DNA from: Chlorogloeopsis fritschii PCC 6912
GTDB taxonomy: Bacteria; Cyanobacteriota; Cyanobacteriia; Cyanobacteriales; Nostocaceae
Length of the DNA stretch: 64,000 nucleotides
Assembly: GCF_000317285.1 (NCBI RefSeq)
Contig: NZ_AJLN01000116.1
Location: forward strand, 714,384 to 778,383
Direction: 5' to 3'
Shown: piece by piece, positions 7,688-17,029 of the stretch
Numbering within the stretch: position 1 is the first letter of the stretch
Layout: the number at the start of each line of letters is the position of its first letter
Notes under the pieces: generated by a model
What the model saw: the letters and a program-made list of their open reading frames with translations, nothing else
The model's database searches: none
What the model was told of the DNA's origin: nothing
Translations under genes and position numbers: made by a program

Positions 7688-8983
7688 ATGTTTGATGAAA
7701 GTCACAAGTTTTGTCCCTCGCTACTATTTACAGGTGAATCTATCCCTACCCCACCACAGCAATTTACTCCTTTTGATATTCCATCTACAAAATTGCCATC
7801 AGCGTTTGTAACAGCAGCGATGAAACTTTTTGAACAAGGTTTAGCAGATCCGCGAGGATGTCAATATCAAGAGATTGAAGTAGGAACTGGGAGTTGCTGG
7901 ACAGGTGATGCAGGTGTTGTGAAAGTGCGTGGTTGGGTATTACCCACACCAAGAAAAGACAAACAGCACTTTGCCATATGCTGGAATGGTTTAGTGTATC
8001 CGGTAGTATCTGTTGGTGCTACAGCAAATGTCCAAGAAGATGTTCTCAAAGCTATTCAACAAGAATTTGGAGCAAGATGCATAGATGGATTTGATTTTGC
8101 TAGATCGGAGTGGTTTTCGATTTTTGAGCGATCGCGATCGCCAATTAAAGTATGTCTGTTGCTCCGGCTAGGAGAAATTGCACTGGCAGAGATGTTTTGG
8201 ACAACTTGGATAACAAAGATTTCAGAGGATGCCGATTACAGGAGGAAGAATTTTAAAGATCCTTACCTGATTCTAGCTACTGAGTGGTTATGGGCACTAT
8301 TTGACCGTGCGGTTTGTGCTCATATGCGAGGCGATGACAAGCTAGCGTTGCTGTCGGCAGAATTACTTTTACCCACATGGCCTATGGTAGAAGCAGAGTC
8401 AAAACACCGCGGTTATGAGTACCATTTTTCTTGTCGCGACAGTAAAGAGTCACATTACCTTCGTTTTCTAGAAACATTGCCTGCGTTGCTATTGGATCAA
8501 CAACGACGGGCGCAACAACTCAAACGCCAGCAGGTTTTAAAAGTAGGGCTTGATAAATACCCAGACAAAACTAATCGCATTCACGCCTTAATAGAAGACT
8601 TGGAAGAAGTTTTTGTCCGTCAGATGGGACAACCTGACTATCCATACTTGAGAGGGCACCCAATAGTTCAAGCACTAATTGCTGAAGGCGTGGAAGCAGT
8701 TGAACCGCTTTTGGCTTGTTTAGAGAACGATACGCGCCTTACCCGTACAGTCTACTTTTTTAGAGATTTTTCTCGGCATCGAAAGCTACTCAGTGTACAT
8801 GAAGTAGCTTACATTGCTCTTACCAACATCCTCAAGACTTCGTTCTGTGAAAAATTTGAACTAACAGATAGATTATACTCTCAAGGAACGGAAGGTCGTC
8901 AGGAAATAGCGGCAAAAATCCGCGAATATCTGCGATTAAATCCAATTAGAAAAATATTCTATAAGCTCAGACATAGGTTGTAG
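7688..8983 (+). CDS. Uncharacterised protein, about 431 residues
   Basis: Not recognised. The predicted protein is soluble, with no signal peptide or membrane segment. The middle is rich in Trp and helices (EMFWTTWITKI, TEWLWALFDRAV), and the C-terminal part has helical repeats such as HPIVQALIAEGVEAVEPLLACLEND that faintly resemble HEAT repeats. The last 30 residues are basic. The longest frame opens with TTG at 7661; ATG at 7688 is chosen, but neither has a clear ribosome site. It stands alone between divergent sbtA and a convergent restriction-modification pair. Codon use and HIP1 content resemble the neighbouring genes, so it is likely real. Confidence 0.6.
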   Translation: MFDESHKFCPSLLFTGESIPTPPQQFTPFDIPSTKLPSAFVTAAMKLFEQGLADPRGCQYQEIEVGTGSCWTGDAGVVKVRGWVLPTPRKDKQHFAICWNGLVYPVVSVGATANVQEDVLKAIQQEFGARCIDGFDFARSEWFSIFERSRSPIKVCLLLRLGEIALAEMFWTTWITKISEDADYRRKNFKDPYLILATEWLWALFDRAVCAHMRGDDKLALLSAELLLPTWPMVEAESKHRGYEYHFSCRDSKESHYLRFLETLPALLLDQQRRAQQLKRQQVLKVGLDKYPDKTNRIHALIEDLEEVFVRQMGQPDYPYLRGHPIVQALIAEGVEAVEPLLACLENDTRLTRTVYFFRDFSRHRKLLSVHEVAYIALTNILKTSFCEKFELTDRLYSQGTEGRQEIAAKIREYLRLNPIRKIFYKLRHRL

Positions 8984-9144
8984 GAAAACTGAGAGTTGAC
9001 AATTTTCCGAAATTAAAACACTAATTTATTTTTTCGATAAAGTAACTAGGTATGGCGAGCGTAAGAAGAAGCCATCATTGAGCATAATCTCACATATCCT
9101 ACCTAACCTATAAGCGATCGCATATAATTATGGGTTAGATCTGA

Positions 9145-10584
9145 CTAAACTGCTGGTTGTGCCAACATAGTTAAGTTCAAGCTATTGAGAATACTGGATT
9201 TGATCGGACGCTTTTCGTCCCAAAAGATTAGGGATGAGTAAAATTCTATTGCTACTTGAGAAGTCAGAAGCTCAAATGTTTGATATGCAACTTCTTTATT
9301 ATCAAAACTAAGAAAGTAAACAGTATCGTCAAAAACAACAGGCTTGCTATTAATCTTCTCCACGAATCTAAAGTCTAACTTTTTGTAAAGCCCGCAAATT
9401 GCAACTTTCCAAGGTGCAAAAGTATATGAGCCAACTCCAAAAATAGAGAAACGAGGATTATTCCGATAAATTTTACTTTTTCTATTATCTAGGAATTTTG
9501 TGTGAGCAATGAGATAACTCCAGGTTTTTGGAGCCGATTCTTTTATAGACTCAGTTGGCTCACCAATAAATCTTTGAGTCACTAGGATAAATTTATCAGT
9601 AGTCTTTGTTCGATTTTGAGCTACATCAGAGCCTTTAATTAAAGGAAACAGATAAGTATCTTCAAGTTCGACTACTTCTCCCAACCCATTTATAAGAATA
9701 TCCCCAACTCTACGAAACTCCATCACTTTTGAACAGTCATGCTTAATACCAGAACGCCATTTCACTTCGTTACTCTTATCATATAGTTGACTCATTTTTT
9801 CAAAAGAATCTATATTTCTAATGAGAATATTGTTTCGGAATCCTATTCGGTAGTAGTGAGAACTTTTAAAGTTATTGAATACATCACAAAAATAATTTTG
9901 TAAATCAGAATCAAACTTACAAAATAATAGACAGGATTCCACAGTCGCATCGAAATATTTTTTAGTATCTATCTCGTAGATAGCACAATAAGCAAGATTA
10001 AGTTTTTTAGAGTGAAGGTAATTTAATATTTTTCTTGAAACAGATGTTTTACAAAGCATTGCAAGATAAGCATCTCGATTATGTAACCAATGAATAGTCT
10101 GTATCAACATCCATTCTGAGATATCAAAATTACTCTTACCTGTAAGTGCGTCTAAACCATTATGATTTTGAAAATTACTTTTTTTCGGTAGGTTTACACC
10201 ACCAATTGTTCCTTGCTGTGAATTCGTTACCCAAGGAAAATTACCGAGGACTAATATTTTCCCATTTGAATGATCTATTAGTGATGACCAATCAAATTGG
10301 AAAAAATCTCCTTGTCTGATCTCAACTCTTTTATCTTGTATAAATTTTTTTCTTTCAAGTTCTTGTAAGTAACCTGTATGTATTTCTACTCCAACAATCT
10401 TTTCTGCTGATTCAAAGTGGGTTGCAGCAGCCTCGATAAAGTTACCCACTCCGCACGTTGGCTCAACTATTACATTAGGGCTAACATCAAGTTCTATTAA
10501 CTTCTGGCATACCCTTTTAGCTAGCTCTAACGGTGTTTGAAAATCACCATATTCTACTTTTTTTTTCTGAACAACATTAATCAT
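9145..10584 (-). CDS. N6-adenine DNA methyltransferase of a restriction-modification system
   Basis: Gamma-type N6-adenine methyltransferase, 479 residues, transferring methyl from S-adenosylmethionine to adenine in a DNA target. Motif X-like GDFQTPLELA is at residues 13-22, motif I VEPTCGVGNF at 40-49, and the catalytic motif IV is NFPW at 115-118, an unusual form of NPPY/W. The C-terminal 200 residues should hold target recognition, as in Eco57I/TaqI-type enzymes. It overlaps the upstream endonuclease-like gene by 4 nt, so the two are translationally coupled. AT content is higher than in flanking genes, consistent with horizontal transfer. The target site cannot be predicted. Confidence 0.85.
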   Translation of the reverse strand: MINVVQKKKVEYGDFQTPLELAKRVCQKLIELDVSPNVIVEPTCGVGNFIEAAATHFESAEKIVGVEIHTGYLQELERKKFIQDKRVEIRQGDFFQFDWSSLIDHSNGKILVLGNFPWVTNSQQGTIGGVNLPKKSNFQNHNGLDALTGKSNFDISEWMLIQTIHWLHNRDAYLAMLCKTSVSRKILNYLHSKKLNLAYCAIYEIDTKKYFDATVESCLLFCKFDSDLQNYFCDVFNNFKSSHYYRIGFRNNILIRNIDSFEKMSQLYDKSNEVKWRSGIKHDCSKVMEFRRVGDILINGLGEVVELEDTYLFPLIKGSDVAQNRTKTTDKFILVTQRFIGEPTESIKESAPKTWSYLIAHTKFLDNRKSKIYRNNPRFSIFGVGSYTFAPWKVAICGLYKKLDFRFVEKINSKPVVFDDTVYFLSFDNKEVAYQTFELLTSQVAIEFYSSLIFWDEKRPIKSSILNSLNLTMLAQPAV

Positions 10585-11243
10585 GGATTAGCTCTATAAA
10601 CAGCAATTATGCCTTCTTCTCGATCGGCACGCTCAATAACTCTTCCATATTGGAGCCGCCACTGTAAAGCATTGGAGATAGTCAAAAAGCCTTGTATGGG
10701 AGGATTATTGAGTATTTCATCCGCGATATTAGCTGCCTCGATCTCATCTACGGGTAGATTTCGGTCGAGCATAAAAGCAATCAAATCATCTTTATTGCCT
10801 TCATTATCCAAAATATTACGAATTCCACGAGGCATTTGAAAGTCTGCTGTTCTTTCAGCACTCACATAAATTGTGTGCAGAATATTCAGAGTAGCAGTTC
10901 GGCTCGTACTATTGTCTGTCTTATCATAGACAAAGATGATAAGCGAATAGCCAAGCCCAAAAATCTTTTGTCGTGCAGATTTGAAAGGACATGATAATTG
11001 TGGTTGCTTGATGCTTGTCACTTTGACATCCACAAGTAGTCCCGGAAAATCAATACCACTTGCTGAATTACCCTCCAGAAATTCGTACTGTTCTTTGAGA
11101 TAAAGCCTGAACTTTTGTTCTAAATATGTACCAACAGCTTTACCATCTGTAATACCGTAGAGTAAGGGTTCTGGATGTCTAGATTCAACAGCTGAAAATT
11201 TTGCTGCTTCCAAGCATAGGGCTTCCACAGTCAGAGTTGACAT
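10581..11243 (-). CDS. Putative type II restriction endonuclease
   Basis: 220-residue protein encoded immediately before, and overlapping, an adenine methyltransferase. Residues 65-74 read D-F-P-G-L-L-V-D-V-K, which fits a PD-(D/E)xK nuclease core (Asp65, Asp72, Lys74). The next strand, YSLIIFVYDK, is a plausible following core element. Motif and gene position together support a type II endonuclease; I did not recognise a named family. Its specificity should match that of the methyltransferase. No canonical ribosome site precedes the ATG. Confidence 0.6.
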   Translation of the reverse strand: MSTLTVEALCLEAAKFSAVESRHPEPLLYGITDGKAVGTYLEQKFRLYLKEQYEFLEGNSASGIDFPGLLVDVKVTSIKQPQLSCPFKSARQKIFGLGYSLIIFVYDKTDNSTSRTATLNILHTIYVSAERTADFQMPRGIRNILDNEGNKDDLIAFMLDRNLPVDEIEAANIADEILNNPPIQGFLTISNALQWRLQYGRVIERADREEGIIAVYRANP

Positions 11244-11297
11244 AGTTGCAGCTAGCTAAAAAGTATGCCAAGTATCATATCCTAACCTTGAAGTTAT

Positions 11298-12182
11298 TCA
11301 TGTAGTAGCTACTTGCCTAACTACCTCCAAAATCCGTTGCACCGCAGCAGATGTATTGTCACGTCGCCAAATCATCGCCAGTGCCACCTTTGGGGTGGGT
11401 TCTTGCAAAATTTTATACACTACTCCAGTTCGTTGCAGATTTTGTAGAGACTCCGGCACGATCGCTGCTCCCATCTCTGCTGCTACTAGGCTAACTATTG
11501 TTTGCATCTGAATTGCTTCTTGAGCAACGGTAGGGCTAAAATCTGCTTGCTGGCAAAGACTAATAATCGAGTCGTAAAGCCCAGGAGCTAAAGCACGAGG
11601 AAATAAAATAAAAGGTTCACCCTGGAGCGATCGCAGTGATACATTGGGTTGATTCGCCAGTCGATGGCTTTCCGGCAATGCCACCACCAAAGATTCATCA
11701 TAGATAATCTCAGAACAAAAAGAATCTTCCTCAATAGGCGGGCGGAGAAATCCAACATCAATTCGGCTATCCTGTAACCACTGTAATTGTTGATCTGTTG
11801 TCAGTTCGTGCAATTCCAAATTTATATTGGGAATACAAGTGCGAAAAGTCCGCAAGATAGCGGGGAGAATGTTGTACGCAGCAGAACTGACAAAGCCAAT
11901 CACCAATTGTCCCCTAAAGCCGCGACTAGTTTGTCTTCCTACTTGAATTGCTCCCTCCAGCTGTTTGAGAATTTGTTGGACTTCTTCTAAAAACACCTGC
12001 CCCGCAATTGTTAACTGCACATTTCTTTTTGTGCGGTGAAACAGTTCAAAACCCAACTCTGCTTCTAACTGACGAATTTGTTGACTGAGGGGAGGCTGGG
12101 CAATATGCAAGCGTTCTGCCGCCCGTCCAAAGTGCAATTCCTCAGCCAAAGTCACAAAGTAGCGTAGGTGTCGAAGTTCCAT
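11298..12182 (-). CDS. LysR-family transcriptional regulator
   Basis: LysR-type regulator, 294 residues. The N-terminal winged helix-turn-helix covers residues 1-60 (LRYFVTLAEELHFGRAAERL, then QPPLSQQIRQLE), followed by a two-lobed effector-binding domain from about residue 90. LysR proteins usually bind the promoter between themselves and a divergent target; here the divergent gene is the ApcD-like subunit 286 bp away. Control of the light-harvesting genes is therefore an attractive inference, but the effector is unknown and no T-N11-A operator was confirmed. Confidence 0.88.
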   Translation of the reverse strand: MELRHLRYFVTLAEELHFGRAAERLHIAQPPLSQQIRQLEAELGFELFHRTKRNVQLTIAGQVFLEEVQQILKQLEGAIQVGRQTSRGFRGQLVIGFVSSAAYNILPAILRTFRTCIPNINLELHELTTDQQLQWLQDSRIDVGFLRPPIEEDSFCSEIIYDESLVVALPESHRLANQPNVSLRSLQGEPFILFPRALAPGLYDSIISLCQQADFSPTVAQEAIQMQTIVSLVAAEMGAAIVPESLQNLQRTGVVYKILQEPTPKVALAMIWRRDNTSAAVQRILEVVRQVATT

Positions 12183-12468
12183 TGCGCTAATTTACTAATA
12201 TTCAAAATATATTAAATACTAGATAAAAATATATATGACATTTACATAAATTGTCAGTTTAAATAACTAATCGATACTATTTTTCCGATGCTGTATAGAT
12301 TAGAGACAAGTAATAAGTTTCGTCTATACTTAAGCAATAAACTTCTTATGATTAAGTTTTTATTTTTATTATTAACTTGTGAAAACTATTCATGACTTTT
12401 AAAACAAAAAGGTTAGAAAATTAATTTGGAAATAGCATTTTTATTCCTGTAATTCAGGAGGACGATAA
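12183..12468. promoter_or_regulatory. Shared divergent promoter region (LysR / apcD4)
   Basis: 286 bp, strongly AT-rich, between two divergent genes. AGGAGG lies 6 nt before the ATG of the ApcD-like gene. Specific promoter elements could not be fixed, but this is where a LysR operator and light-responsive promoter would lie. Confidence 0.45.
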
Positions 12469-12945
12469 ATGAGCATTGTAGCGCAAGTAATAGCTCAATC
12501 TGATGATGCTGCTCGCTTTCTTAGTCGGACTGAATTAGACAAATTAGATAACTTCTTCAAATCGGGAGAAACAAGGCTTAGAGTAGCGCAGATATTGGCT
12601 CAGAATGAGCAAAATATTGTGGAAGAAGGCAGCCGTAGATTTTGGAAGATAGTTCCTAATACGCCCAGCAATAGCGGCGATCCTAAAAAAACGGCACTGT
12701 GCCAACGAGATCAAAGCTGGTATCTTCGTTTAATTACCTATGCAGTTTTAGCTGGAAATACGAAACCTTTGGAAGATATTGGCGTAGATGGAATGCGAGA
12801 AATGTACACTTCTTTAGGTGTTCCAGTCAGTAACATAGGTACTTGTATGCGCTGCCTCAAAGAAGTGGCTTCAGGGATGATGAATCGAGAAGAAGCTGCT
12901 ATTGCTGGGCCTTATTTCGATTATCTAATTCGAGCGATGTACTAG
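12469..12945 (+). CDS. apcD4: Allophycocyanin alpha-type subunit, ApcD4-like
   Basis: Phycobiliprotein alpha-type subunit of the ApcD lineage, 158 residues. It has the allophycocyanin-B-like ending PYFDYLIRAMY and the core VEEGSRRFW. The bilin-attaching cysteine is Cys78 (ALCQRDQSWYLRLITYAVLAG). Because it pairs with an ApcB-like subunit and an IsiX-like antenna protein, I assign it to the ApcD4 subclass of low-light photoacclimation, which makes red-shifted allophycocyanin assemblies. An excellent AGGAGG precedes the ATG. The subclass number is inferred mostly from neighbours; ApcD-type membership is secure. Confidence 0.8.
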   Translation: MSIVAQVIAQSDDAARFLSRTELDKLDNFFKSGETRLRVAQILAQNEQNIVEEGSRRFWKIVPNTPSNSGDPKKTALCQRDQSWYLRLITYAVLAGNTKPLEDIGVDGMREMYTSLGVPVSNIGTCMRCLKEVASGMMNREEAAIAGPYFDYLIRAMY

Positions 12946-13029
12946 TTTCATTGCTTCTGTTGAAAGAATTTTTAATAATTCATGTTTTGGCTACAAACTT
13001 AGTACCTTAATTAGTTTGAAGGAAAAAAG

Positions 13030-13515
13030 ATGCAAGATACTATTACCTCTCTCATTAACCCTGCTGATTTGCGGGGCAAATACCTGGATAATACTGAACT
13101 GGACAAATTAAGAAAATATTTTCAATCAGGAGAGTTGCGTGTTAAAGCTGCTGCCACTATCAGTGAAAACGCAGCTAACATTGTTAGCCAAGCAGTAGCG
13201 AATTCCTTGCTTTATGGCGACATTACTTGTCCTGGTGGCAATATGTATCCTACCCGTCGTTATGCAGCCTGCTTGCGTGACTTAACCTTGTTCCTACGTT
13301 ACGCCACCTACGCCATGCTGGCTGACGATGCTTCCGTGCTGGACGAGCGAGTGCTTGATGGTTTAAAAGAAACCTATAATTCTCTGGGTGTTCCTGTTGA
13401 TCGCACTATCCAGGCAGTTCAAGCAATGAAAGAAGTAATTACTCGCCAAGTTGGTGCTGAAGCTGGTGAACAAGTAGGAAGGCACTTAGACCATATTTGT
13501 AATGGTTTGAGTTAA
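13030..13515 (+). CDS. apcB3: Allophycocyanin beta subunit, ApcB3-like
   Basis: Allophycocyanin beta subunit, 161 residues. The bilin-binding cysteine is Cys81 ([21 protein letters not shown]), and Asn71 in GGNMYPTRR is the residue methylated in beta subunits. The family motif [20 protein letters not shown] follows. It lies 84 nt after the ApcD4-like gene on the same strand with GAAGGA before the ATG, so the two probably form one transcript and one alpha-beta heterodimer. The B3 label comes from the linkage to apcD4 and isiX; by sequence alone it could be another ApcB paralogue. Confidence 0.8.
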   Translation: MQDTITSLINPADLRGKYLDNTELDKLRKYFQSGELRVKAAATISENAANIVSQAVANSLLYGDITCPGGNMYPTRRYAACLRDLTLFLRYATYAMLADDASVLDERVLDGLKETYNSLGVPVDRTIQAVQAMKEVITRQVGAEAGEQVGRHLDHICNGLS

Positions 13516-13905
13516 GAAATTCTTTGTGCCTTTCTAGTGTTGAAGAGGTTAAAAGTAAGTTTATTACTCATTTAAGTTGCATAACCATTAAATATGCAAG
13601 TTGGATGTTTAATAAATAGGCTTTTGACCTCTAAGTTTTTGTAGAACTTACGCAAAATACCTCTCTAACTCTTATTCCTCCGTGTCCTTTGTATCTCTGT
13701 GAAAAAAACGAACCACAAAGAACACAAAGGACACAAAGAAATTGGTACTCATTAAGTGCAAGTTTATAGAGAATTGGTATAAGTTCTAATAAAACAAAAA
13801 AATTCATGCAGACAAGTACCTGCATGAAGTAAATTCTCAAAAATGATCTACAATTTAATTTCTTTTACCAAGATAACTTTCCTGTTGATTTGACTCTCTA
13901 GGCTC
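13516..13905. other. Convergent intergenic region after apcB3 and isiX
   Basis: 390 bp between convergent genes. It contains an inverted repeat of the dispersed CCTTTGT / ACAAAGG type at about 13681-13742 and the isiX terminator near 13800. The short frames here lie in these repeats and look non-coding. Confidence 0.5.
13789..13828 (-). terminator. Rho-independent terminator of the isiX-like gene
   Basis: On the minus strand a 9-bp stem TTCATGCAG/CTGCATGAA (13828-13803) with an 8-nt loop is followed by seven T and a further T-rich run. It lies 78 nt past the stop of the CP43-like gene. Confidence 0.75.
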
Positions 13906-15306
13906 CTACTCGTATTGCCTGGTTTTCTTAACCCCATATAAGGTTTTTTGAGCAGGCTTTTGGTAGGAAAATTCGTAAAGGTGTTTCTGCATTGGCTGCG
14001 GATATCGAAGCTGTGATTTGTCCTCAACCGCAGGAACCTCGTAAAAGGGTGTCTGCCCATTTTGTGGGTAGCTAAACTCATAAAGAACCTTTGGATTTGG
14101 TTTTAAGTCAGCTAATGCTGGCTTGCCTACAACCCTCGAAGGTTCGTAGATTTTGTCGTTAGATGGTTGTTGGTACGCAAAAGCTGGCTTTTGCCCCACC
14201 TTTGGTAACTCGTAGAGACTACCCCACTCTGGCTGGGCTTCGTAACTGAAATGTTTTTGATAGGGCAAATTTGGATTGGGAAAAGCCTCTGAAAAAGCAT
14301 TTTTCCATGACTCTAAGACTGGCTCAAAGAAGCCAGAAGCTAGCTGATAATGCCACAGGGAGCCTTGGAGGAAGAAGAATGCTAGGTAGAAATGGGCATT
14401 TGCCAACCAGACGCGAGACGTAGGCTCTGACTGGGCGGGATCGAAGTAGTAAGGTAATAGAGATGACTTGAGATGTAATGTGGGGCCGTAAAATTCAACA
14501 GGATAAGCCAAGGTATTAAAGCCGCAAAAGTAAGTTGCAGCAAATCCTGCTAGAGCAACACCAAATAAAGAGTAAGAAAGAATTCCATTACCAGAGAAAA
14601 TGAAAAATCGTTCTACCCAAGCAAAAGGTTTGCGGAGAATATGCCAGATTCCTCCTAAAATTAGGATTGCACCCACATAGATATGACCGCCAACTAAATC
14701 TTCTAGGTTGTTAACCTCAAATAAATGAGTAATGCGATCGCCTATGATCGCAGGATCGAGTGTAGGATTAGTAACCAAACGAACTTCATGAATTGTGGCA
14801 TCATAAAGTCCACCAAAATACATGGCTTTAGCTACTAAAAGCAATGCACCTAACCCTAAAAAAATTAGGTGATTCCCTAAGATAAAACCTAATTTCTTTG
14901 AGTCATCCCAGCTAAAGTGAAATAGACGAACTACACCTCTAGGATCTTCTTCCAGGTTTTGGGCAACTCTAAAATTATGAAACAGAGCGCCTCCTGCCAA
15001 TACAAAAGATGAGATCAGATGCACCATCCCAATCACAAAATAGGGATAGGTATCAATCACCTCACCGCCTGAACCTACACCAAAACCTAACGTTGCTAGA
15101 TGAGGTAGCAAAATTAATCCCTGCTCGTACATTGGGCGATCGCTTGAGTAGCGAGCAATCTCAAATAGCGTAAATGCCCCAGCCCAAAAAGCTATCAGCG
15201 CAGCATGAGCAATGTGAGCAGTCAGAAATGTACCCGATAGGTTCGTAAGGCGTGCGTTACCAGCCCACCAAGGATATTTAACCTTGTTCTTACGGTCGGA
15301 TTGCAT
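13906..15306 (-). CDS. isiX: IsiX-type CP43-like chlorophyll antenna protein with long C-terminal tail
   Basis: Membrane chlorophyll-a-binding protein of the CP43/IsiA/Pcb family, 466 residues. The start [15 protein letters not shown] and [14 protein letters not shown] match helix I of this family. Six membrane helices with His ligands occupy about residues 20-340. The big lumenal loop of true PsbC before helix VI is missing, as in IsiA and Pcb. After helix VI the family normally ends; here about 120 extra residues follow with repeated LYE(F/L)SY and GQ(K/T)P units rich in Tyr, Pro and Lys. It is convergent with apcD4-apcB3, matching the LoLiP gene set. The tail is not a PsaL domain, known from other IsiA-like fusions. 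Confidence 0.85.
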   Translation of the reverse strand: MQSDRKNKVKYPWWAGNARLTNLSGTFLTAHIAHAALIAFWAGAFTLFEIARYSSDRPMYEQGLILLPHLATLGFGVGSGGEVIDTYPYFVIGMVHLISSFVLAGGALFHNFRVAQNLEEDPRGVVRLFHFSWDDSKKLGFILGNHLIFLGLGALLLVAKAMYFGGLYDATIHEVRLVTNPTLDPAIIGDRITHLFEVNNLEDLVGGHIYVGAILILGGIWHILRKPFAWVERFFIFSGNGILSYSLFGVALAGFAATYFCGFNTLAYPVEFYGPTLHLKSSLLPYYFDPAQSEPTSRVWLANAHFYLAFFFLQGSLWHYQLASGFFEPVLESWKNAFSEAFPNPNLPYQKHFSYEAQPEWGSLYELPKVGQKPAFAYQQPSNDKIYEPSRVVGKPALADLKPNPKVLYEFSYPQNGQTPFYEVPAVEDKSQLRYPQPMQKHLYEFSYQKPAQKTLYGVKKTRQYE

Positions 15307-16069
15307 GGTTTGTTATGTCCTCACTTTCAAATGTGGTGTTGAAAGCCGAGAAAGTTTTTTACAATTCTTCGCAAAAATGAAAGTCTTATCAAATGTAATT
15401 ATTTAAGAGTAAGCTAACAGATTGCAATCAATAGAATTAGTTTGTAATGTTTATATATTTTTTGTAATTTAATCTTCTTGAAAAAGGCAGAGGGCAGGAG
15501 GCGGAAGTTTCTTTCATTCGTGATTTAGGGTATGCAATTCATAAAGGCTACTTATTCATCAAAAAAAGGGTGTAGAGGTATCAGAGCAGAGATTTAAGTC
15601 ATCTAAAAAATCATAATGAATAATATTCAAAGAATATTAATTACCAAATATAAATATATTGAACATACATAATTATATTTTCTATTGCAATCATAAATTT
15701 TTCACTAGGAATGTAGAGCTAGGCATTTTATTTTTTGGGAAGACTTTTAACTTTTTAATTATCTTCATTTAACCTCTTGCACTCATGGTGGTTATCAGTG
15801 TTTATCGGTGTCTATCTGTGGTTGTAATTACAGCAGTTTTCTGTAAGGTGGGCATTGTTCACCCTACGATTTGTGTGGCTGTAATCTAAATCTTCATTCA
15901 ATCGCTGCAATGCTTGTACAGAGCAGATTTCAGTCATAGCGTCAAATTTTACCCTCACCATGTTTTGGTAACGCCTAAATTCAAGATGATTTTTGGGGAA
16001 ATCTAAACAGAGAGTGCATCGTTTTCCTGCACCATCCAAGCCACCATCGGGTTGAGACACCAAAACACC
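15307..16069. other. Gene-poor intergenic region
   Basis: About 760 bp containing the isiX promoter (GAGGA lies 13 nt before its ATG) and long AT-rich stretches. A short member of the GTAAGGTGGGCATTG palindromic family is at 15843-15867. The one longer frame here covers that repeat and is not credible as a gene. Confidence 0.5.
15843..15867. repeat. Short palindromic element of the GGTGGGCATTG family
   Basis: GTAAGGTGGGCATTG joined almost directly to its complement-like half TTCACCCTAC, forming a compact hairpin. Same termini as the elements at 5133-5205 and 42179-42247. Confidence 0.55.
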
Positions 16070-17029
16070 ATGAAACAGCTTCCATTTTGGCGAAGCGATC
16101 GCTTCTTCAAGCGAGCCATCAGCTTGCTAGTAATTTTTTCGATGACAGCATTAGGCGTAAGTTGTACGGCAACCTCCTCTAGTAATCTTTCCCAATCCGT
16201 AGTGACGCCAATCAATTATGTGGCGGTGACTCAAGCTTTGGGTGTGGTGGTGATTCCGGCGCGAAGCTCCCAACAGCAGGAAAAGAGATTGCAATCTCTG
16301 GCAGCTTACCTCCAGCAAATCCTCAAACTTCCAGTCAATATTCAGATCGCTAAAAACTATGAGACAGCTGTAGATTTGTTGGCGAAAGAAAAGGTGGAAA
16401 TGGCTTACTTAGGAGCCTTAACTTATCTTAAAGCACGCGATCGCAATCCCAACATCGAGCCGCTTGTTCTTCCCATTGAACAAACAACAGGACGTCCCTG
16501 GTACAGTGGTGTGATTATTGCCAATTCCAAACGAGGAATAAATTCCTTACAAGACTTGAAAGGTAAACGTTTTGCCTTTGTCAGCCCATCCTCCACCTCA
16601 GGGTTCCTGATGCCGATGAACGCTTTTATACAACAGGGCATCGATCCGACGCGTGATTTTACTCGTATCCGGTATTCTGGCAGCCATGACAAAGCAGAGA
16701 CAGATTTAGAAACAGATGTGGTTGATGCGATCGCCACAGAAAAAGCCATCTTCGTGCAAAGTCAAAGAGAAGGCAAACTCAAATCTTCCCAGTACAAAAT
16801 TATCTGGGAATCTGAACCAATTCCCACCACACCCATTGTCATCAACACAAAAAAGTTCTCACCGTCAGTCATCAACCAACTCAAGCGAGCCTTGATTGAC
16901 GCCCCAGAGGGACTTGTGGACGTGAATGGCTCAAATTCTCACGGATACACCCTGGGGAAAGATGCAGACTTTGAGCAAATTCGGCAAATTTACACCCGTC
17001 TAAAATCTGTAGTGGTTGCTGCTAAATGA
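16070..17029 (+). CDS. PhnD-like substrate-binding lipoprotein
   Basis: Periplasmic binding protein of the phosphate/phosphite/phosphonate (PhnD) family, about 319 residues. A basic N terminus, a hydrophobic segment and the lipobox LGVSC predict a membrane-anchored lipoprotein. The two-lobed fold shows in [30 protein letters not shown] and the late [10 protein letters not shown]. There is no ABC permease or ATPase nearby. Instead its stop overlaps the start of a sensor kinase by 4 nt, so it probably acts as the ligand-binding partner of that kinase. The longer frame begins with TTG at 16052; ATG at 16070 gives a normal signal peptide. Confidence 0.8.
   Translation: MKQLPFWRSDRFFKRAISLLVIFSMTALGVSCTATSSSNLSQSVVTPINYVAVTQALGVVVIPARSSQQQEKRLQSLAAYLQQILKLPVNIQIAKNYETAVDLLAKEKVEMAYLGALTYLKARDRNPNIEPLVLPIEQTTGRPWYSGVIIANSKRGINSLQDLKGKRFAFVSPSSTSGFLMPMNAFIQQGIDPTRDFTRIRYSGSHDKAETDLETDVVDAIATEKAIFVQSQREGKLKSSQYKIIWESEPIPTTPIVINTKKFSPSVINQLKRALIDAPEGLVDVNGSNSHGYTLGKDADFEQIRQIYTRLKSVVVAAK

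Noticed and set aside
12469..13515. Assignment to the far-red (FaRLiP) allophycocyanin set
   Set aside because: No rfpABC, chlF or paralogous photosystem genes nearby, and linkage to an IsiX-like gene fits LoLiP better.
13906..15306. Naming the antenna gene psbC (CP43)
   Set aside because: The large lumenal loop before helix VI is missing, and the gene is not next to psbD.
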